The notes below the pieces were generated by a model. The model saw nothing but the letters and a program-made list of their open reading frames with translations, searched no databases and was not told where the DNA came from. The position numbers and the translations under genes were made by a program. This document shows, piece after piece, positions 7,191-11,500 of a stretch of 11,500 nucleotides of DNA (within the stretch, counting starts at the first letter, position 1; the number at the start of each line of letters is the position of its first letter). Source of the DNA: Symbiodinium natans (taxonomy: Eukaryota > Sar > Dinophyceae > Suessiales > Symbiodiniaceae); the NCBI GenBank assembly GCA_905221605.1, contig CAJNDS010002754.1, positions 126,001 through 137,500 on the forward strand. The letters are read 5' to 3'.

Positions 7191-7280
7191 CCCACCCACC
7201 CACCCACGCACGCACGCACGCACGCACCCACCCACCCACCCACCCACCCACCCACCCCCACCCCCCCACACACACACACA
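7191..7280 (+). repeat. (CCCA)n / (CGCA)n / (CA)n compound microsatellite
   Basis: CCCA units, then about five CGCA units, then more CCCA ending in a C run, then (CA)n up to the start of the tandem array. The minus strand reads (TGGG)n and has strong G-quadruplex potential. Histidine-, threonine- and proline-rich open frames through it are artefacts. Confidence 0.95.
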
Positions 7281-7371
7281 CGTTGACTTGTCTGGAACTG
7301 ATGAGACGGGCTCTCGACTGGATCAAACATCACATCATCATGAGGGTGAAATGAAGAATTTTGTGCCAACC

Positions 7372-7474
7372 TGTGCCAGACACCAGGAATGGCACAAGTA
7401 ATACCAAATGAGATGATGCCAATGAGGGGTATGGGTGCAGCCCATGTTGCACCAGACACCGGGAATGATGCAAC
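7372..7474 (+). repeat. Two hairpins with different stems around one conserved loop (block A)
   Basis: The word CAGACACC(A/G)GGAAT occurs twice, about 75 bp apart. The first is bracketed by TGTGCC (7372-7377) and GGCACA (7391-7396); the second by GTTGCA (7446-7451) and TGCAAC (7469-7474). Both stems are perfect 6-mers although their sequences differ. The same structures recur at +981 and +1960 in the array. Confidence 0.5.
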
Positions 7475-7570
7475 GCGAAGTGAGATGGAAGATGAACGAA
7501 TGGTGAGGTCCCCCAAGCTACTCCCGCAGGAGTCCATGGGCAGACAAGAGCAGGTACGTTTACACGGGTT

Positions 7571-7619
7571 GGGGAGGGGGGTCTTCGTTGACCGGGACCC
7601 CCTCCCCACCCTCCCGGTC
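7571..7619 (+). repeat. Overlapping, mutually exclusive GC hairpins (block A)
   Basis: GGGGAGGGGG-G-TC (7571-7583) can pair with GACCCCCTCCCC (7596-7607), 12 pairs with one bulged G. Alternatively GACCGGGA (7590-7597) pairs with TCCCGGTC (7612-7619). The two stems share bases 7596-7597 and overlap in space, so only one can form. The preceding GGGTTGGGG adds G-quadruplex potential. Confidence 0.5.
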
Positions 7620-8261
7620 CCCTGCAAGTGAAAACAAAGCGAAAAAGGGTGTGACCCCAATCCTGCATGTACAGCAAGTTACACACACACACATGCCCCG
7701 AAGGGCAGTGAGGTGTCTGCCTGTCATCGTCGGCATCACACAGAGCAGCATCATGCCCCGAGAGGGCGGACAGGACAAAGACATGTCACATATCTTGAAT
7801 CGGAGAACAGGCGAGATAGATCAGCACCACAACCGGAGGGAGTGCAGCAACATTTTACCAACACTAGCAGAAGGGAACATGCCATGGCAAGCACATGAAC
7901 AACAACCAACAAGAGTGCAGAGAAGATCCACCAACACCAACAAGAGGGAGAACAACACCACTTTACCAACATTAGCGGGGAGGACATGTGTCCGTACCTG
8001 ATGCAGCCTCAGTCAAACTACCTGTTCACAGCTGACAGTGCATTACGAAAGCCACAAAGCAGTGCCGTCCGGGTACCCCTGCGTCTGCAATTTGGATGAT
8101 CCCGATGACATGTCTGTGCTCGCACTCACTCATGTCACAAAGCCTACTGCAGATGATCCCGATGAATGAGTATCTCAGCCAGCAGAGCTCAGTCAATCCC
8201 GGATGCCCGGGTCTGCTGGGATCTGGCCCCGTGACGGGACAACACGCCAGAACCATACACA

Positions 8262-9240
8262 CGTTGACTTGTCTGGAACTGATGAGACGGGCTCTCGACT
8301 GGATCAAACATCACATCATCATGAGGGTGAAATGAAGAATTTTGTGCCAACCTGTGCCAGACACCAGGAATGGCACAAGTAATACCAAATGAGATGATGC
8401 CAATGAGGGGTATGGGTGCAGCCCATGTTGCACCAGACACCGGGAATGATGCAACGCGAAGTGAGATGGAAGATGAACGAATGGTGAGGTCCCCCAAGCT
8501 ACTCCCGCAGGAGTCCATGGGCAGACAAGAGCAGGTACGTTTACACGGGTTGGGGAGGGGGGTCTTCGTTGACCGGGACCCCCTCCCCACCCTCCCGGTC
8601 CCCTGCAAGTGAAAACAAAGCGAAAAAGGGTGTGACCCCAATCCTGCATGTACAGCAAGTTACACACACACATGCCCCGAAGGGCAGTGAGGTGTCTGCC
8701 TGTCATCGTCGGCATCACACAGAGCAGCATCATGCCCCGAGAGGGCGGACAGGACAAAGACATGTCACATATCTTGAATCGGAGAACAGGCGAGATAGAT
8801 CAGCACCACAACCGGAGGGAGTGCAGCAACATTTTACCAACACTAGCAGAAGGGAACATGCCATGGCAAGCACATGAACAACAACCAACAAGAGTGCAGA
8901 GAAGATCCACCAACACCAACAAGAGGGAGAACAACACCACTTTACCAACATTAGCGGGGAGGACATGTGTCCGTACCTGATGCAGCCTCAGTCAAACTAC
9001 CTGTTCACAGCTGACAGTGCATTACGAAAGCCACAAAGCAGTGCCGTCCGGGTACCCCTGCGTCTGCAATTTGGATGATCCCGATGACATGTCTGTGCTC
9101 GCACTCACTCATGTCACAAAGCCTACTGCAGATGATCCCGATGAATGAGTATCTCAGCCAGCAGAGCTCAGTCAATCCCGGATGCCCGGGTCTGCTGGGA
9201 TCTGGCCCCGTGACGGGACAACACGCCAGAACCATACACA
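8262..9240 (+). repeat. Tandem array copy 2 (979 bp, complete)
   Basis: Appears identical to copy 1 except for two bases fewer in the CA tract near 8661-8671. This shifts the reading frame of any ORF crossing the tract, which argues against coding. Confidence 0.9.
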
Positions 9241-9652
9241 CGTTGACTTGTCTGGAACTGATGAGACGGGCTCTCGACTGGATCAAACATCACATCATCA
9301 TGAGGGTGAAATGAAGAATTTTGTGCCAACCTGTGCCAGACACCAGGAATGGCACAAGTAATACCAAATGAGATGATGCCAATGAGGGGTATGGGTGCAG
9401 CCCATGTTGCACCAGACACCGGGAATGATGCAACGCGAAGTGAGATGGAAGATGAACGAATGGTGAGGTCCCCCAAGCTACTCCCGCAGGAGTCCATGGG
9501 CAGACAAGAGCAGGTACGTTTACACGGGTTGGGGAGGGGGGTCTTCGTTGACCGGGACCCCCTCCCCACCCTCCCGGTCCCCTGCAAGTGAAAACAAAGC
9601 GAAAAAGGGTGTGACCCCAATCCTGCATGTACAGCAAGTTACACACACACAC
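9241..9652 (+). repeat. Tandem array copy 3 (block A only, truncated)
   Basis: Matches the first roughly 410 bp of the unit, then continues from the CA tract directly into the (ACACAG)n block instead of block B. Confidence 0.9.
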
Positions 9653-10013
9653 ACACAGACACACACACAGACACACACAGACACAGACACAGACACAGAC
9701 ACAGACACAGACACAGACACAGACACAGACACAGACACAGACACAGACACAGACACAGACACAGACACAGACACAGACACAGACACAGACACAGACACAG
9801 ACACAGACACAGACCCAGACACAGACACAGACACAGACACAGACACAGACACAGACACAGACACAGACACAGACACAGACACAGACACAGACACAGACAC
9901 AGACACAGACACAGACACAGACACAGACACAGACACAGACACAGACACACACAGACACAGACACAGAAACAGACACAGACACAGACACAGACACAGACAC
10001 AGACACAGACCAC
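9653..10013 (+). repeat. (ACACAG)n hexanucleotide microsatellite block
   Basis: Roughly 50 near-perfect ACACAG units with rare variants (one CCCAGA near 9812, a CACACA insertion near 9946, one AGAAAC near 9965). None of the six frames meets a stop, which creates long spurious open frames of Thr-Asp, Thr-Gln, His-Arg, Ser-Val or Cys-Leu repeats. Confidence 0.97.
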
Positions 10014-10390
10014 ACACACACACAGACACACACACACAGACACACACACACACCACAACACAGACACACACACACACAGACACACACACACACACACAGC
10101 CACACACACACAGACACACACACACACAGCACACCACCACACAACAGACACACCACACACACACAAAGACACACCCACACACAGTAGGACACATGTACAC
10201 CACATGTACACAACATGTACACAGATGTACACACAGGTACCACAGGTACAACACATGTACACACATGTACACACTGTACACACATGTTACACGCAGTACA
10301 CCCATGTACACAAATGTACCACAGACACACACACACACAGACACACACACACACACAGACACACACACACACACACACAGACACACACAC
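10014..10390 (+). repeat. Degenerate CA-rich repeats with early ATGTAC units
   Basis: Irregular (CA)n with CAGA and CCACA interruptions up to about 10185. Next come about a dozen imperfect ACATGTACAC-like units (10186-10320; variants AGGTAC, TGTTAC, CAGTAC), then CA/CAGACA tracts. The irregular units look like an older, decayed version of the perfect decamer array that follows. Confidence 0.85.
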
Positions 10391-10670
10391 ACACATGTAC
10401 ACACATGTACACACATGTACACACATGTACACACATGTACACACATGTACACACATGTACACACATGTACACACATGTACACACATGTACACGCATGTAC
10501 ACACATGTACACACATGTACACACATGTACACACATGTACACACATGTACACACATGTACACACATGTACACACATGTACACACATGTACACACATGTAC
10601 ACACATGTACACACATGTACACACATGTACACACATGTACACACATGTACACACATGTACACACATGTGC
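10391..10670 (+). repeat. 28-copy decamer minisatellite ACACATGTAC
   Basis: Twenty-eight head-to-tail 10-bp units, all identical except ACGCATGTAC (10491-10500) and the last one, ACACATGTGC (10661-10670). Each unit carries two overlapping palindromes, ACATGT and TGTACA. The 10-bp period is close to one DNA helical turn, so these sites lie on nearly the same face. No frame contains a stop. Confidence 0.98.
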
Positions 10671-10996
10671 ACACACTTCCACGGGTAAATTTCTGACATC
10701 ATCGTCCAAGCCAAGAGACTTTTATGCAGCAAAGTCACCGATGATTATTATTATGGGGTAAGTCTCATTTTTGGGTCTGCACAGCGATGATGAACACAGG
10801 ATTCAGTACCATGCACAGCTTGTACGATGAACGATGTCACAAACAGTGTAACTATCGCAGGTACGTCAGGGTGATCAGCCCTGATATCCGCAGTCGCCGC
10901 TTCGTTGGACCATCGCACATAGCAACTGGATGGTCCCCCTGCTGTGAATGTTCAAGTACTTCATGGACCGCAGTCACTAGTGGTAAATTTCTAGTT
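10671..10996. other. Unique island between repeat blocks
   Basis: About 325 bp of mixed-composition, non-repetitive sequence. The 11-mer GGTAAATTTCT occurs near both ends (10684-10694 and 10982-10992). An 87-codon plus-strand frame starting at 10787 runs into the CA tract and shows no known motif. I see no supportable gene. Confidence 0.5.
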
Positions 10997-11178
10997 GCAC
11001 ACACACACACACACACCCCGCCGAAGCGAGGTGAATATACTTTACTCTAGAAACACCATCGGTCTTTGTACACACACACACACACACCCACCCACCCACC
11101 CACCCACCCACCCACCCACACCCACACCCACCCACCCGCCCGCCCACCCACCCACCCACGCACGCACGCACGCACGCA
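10997..11178 (+). repeat. (CA)n, (CCCA)n and (CGCA)n compound tract
   Basis: (AC)n at about 10997-11017, about 50 bp of unique sequence, then (CA)n, (CCCA)n with CCCACA and CCCG variants, and (CGCA)n. It has the same motif set as the tract at 7191-7280, with a C-rich plus strand and a G-quadruplex-capable minus strand. Confidence 0.95.
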
Positions 11179-11500
11179 GGGACGCCCGTGCTCGCGCGCG
11201 CGTGCGCGCGTGCGCGCGTGTGTGCGCGCGCGCACCCACGCGCGCGCACGCGCTGCAAGCCAGGCTCGCGCACGCTCGCAGCCTACGCGCATCGCACTAG
11301 AGCAGCCAGCCTCGCGCCATTGCGCGCAGCTACTCGCGCCACGCGCGCAATCCACGCGCGCCAACAGCCACGGCGGCAGCCACACGCGCAGGCCACGCGC
11401 GCGCAGGCCACGCGCGCAGCACCGCGCGGCCACAGCGCGCGCCACTCGCGGCGTACGCAGCGCGCCCGCTCAGCGCGGCACGGACGCGCGCGCACCGCGC
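11179..11500. other. Very GC-rich, CpG-dense tail with Z-DNA-prone core
   Basis: From 11193 to 11235 pyrimidine and purine alternate without a break (43 bp of CG/TG/CA steps), a classic Z-DNA-prone run. The rest, to the window end, is dominated by GCGC and CACGCGCG words, including several irregular CCACGCGCGCA-like units (about 11338-11420). Ala/Arg-rich open frames on both strands reflect composition. I see no recognisable gene. Confidence 0.7.

Larger units (their letters stand above)
7281..8261 (+). repeat. Tandem array copy 1 (981 bp, complete)
   Basis: Contains blocks A and B. Block B includes a degenerate minisatellite built on ACCAACA...AG (about 7856-7981, four or more partial copies), a 14-bp direct repeat GATGATCCCGATGA at 8095-8108 and 8152-8165, and a 7-bp inverted repeat TGACATG/CATGTCA at 8106-8112 and 8131-8137. 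Confidence 0.9.
7281..9652 (+). repeat. Kilobase-scale tandem array, pattern A-B-A-B-A (unit 979-981 bp)
   Basis: The sequence beginning CGTTGACTTGTCTGGAACTG starts at 7281, 8262 and 9241. Block A (about 400 bp) runs from there to GCAAGTT plus a CA tract. Block B (about 570-580 bp) runs from ATGCCCCG to CCATACACA. Copies 1 and 2 are complete; copy 3 stops at the end of A. I found no substitutions among the copies; the only difference seen is the CA tract after GCAAGTT, 2 bp shorter in copy 2. The outer A blocks abut CA microsatellites, which suggests unequal exchange between CA tracts. No gene is supported: the longest plus-strand frame (7588-8001) runs through the CA tract and is broken into two frames by the 2-bp change in copy 2. 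Confidence 0.95.

Noticed and set aside
7588-8001. 137-codon frame across blocks A and B
   Set aside because: It reads through a CA microsatellite. In copy 2 the tract is 2 bp shorter and the frame breaks into two different ones (8569-8877 and 8648-8980), so it is not conserved even between near-identical copies.
10391-10670. CRISPR array
   Set aside because: The units are contiguous 10-bp repeats with no spacers, next to microsatellites in eukaryotic-type DNA and without cas genes.
9290-10738. 482-codon minus-strand open frame, with 384- and 382-codon frames overlapping it
   Set aside because: They consist mainly of translated (ACACAG)n, CA and decamer repeats, which contain no stop in any frame; overlapping frames on both strands are equally open. 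The ends are block A sequence with no motif.
10997-11500. Ala/Arg-rich proteins in the GC-rich tail
   Set aside because: Multiple overlapping open frames on both strands are explained by high GC (few stop codons) and repeats; no domain is visible.

Overview
The window looks like a piece of a eukaryotic nuclear genome, probably a protist or alga, carrying one end of an integrated DNA virus of the polinton-like / virophage / nucleocytoplasmic large DNA virus (NCLDV) world, followed by repeat-rich, gene-poor host-type DNA. Two things support this. Bases 1-2460 are AT-rich, tightly packed and intronless, and hold two recognisable viral genes. From about 2758 the base composition and organisation change completely, and microsatellites, minisatellites and a kilobase-scale tandem duplication dominate. 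The host species cannot be named from the sequence.

Viral part (1-2757). A fibre-like protein, whose beginning lies off the left edge, ends in a Peptidase_S74 self-cleaving chaperone domain. It converges on an A32-like FtsK/HerA-type DNA-packaging ATPase on the minus strand. A perfect 15-bp inverted repeat sits between the two genes and contains both stop codons. It resembles the hairpin 3'-end signals known from giant viruses. A 35-bp AT-rich divergent spacer separates the ATPase from a run of small plus-strand genes: 47 aa, 65 aa, and a 79-aa (or 70-aa) Cys-rich putative zinc-binding protein. A small GC-rich island and an AT hairpin lie between the last two. The segment ends in a 292-bp structure in which perfect 34-bp inverted arms enclose two diverged copies of an approximately 92-94 bp repeat with extreme G-over-C strand bias (about 33-36 G against 4-5 C per unit). 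This could be a viral terminus, a replication or 3'-end element, or a small foldback repeat.

Middle part (2758-7190). About 4.4 kb of mixed-composition DNA with no gene I can recognise. Several moderate open frames (for example 3208-3633, 4768-5223, 6279-6773) match no family I know, and the last two overlap other open frames on both strands. Minor features are an (AAAT)n tract, a poly-C run and short hairpins.

Repeat part (7191-11500). A C-rich (CCCA)n/(CGCA)n/(CA)n tract leads into an A-B-A-B-A tandem array with a 979-981 bp unit, whose copies appear identical except for a 2-bp change in a CA tract. The last copy breaks off inside that CA tract and continues as an (ACACAG)n block, degenerate CA-rich DNA, and 28 tandem copies of the decamer ACACATGTAC. 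After a roughly 320-bp unique island comes a second C-rich tract, and then a very GC-rich, CpG-dense tail with a 43-bp perfectly alternating pyrimidine-purine (Z-DNA-prone) run. The very long open frames here (up to 482 codons) arise because the repeats contain no stop codon in any frame; I do not regard them as genes.
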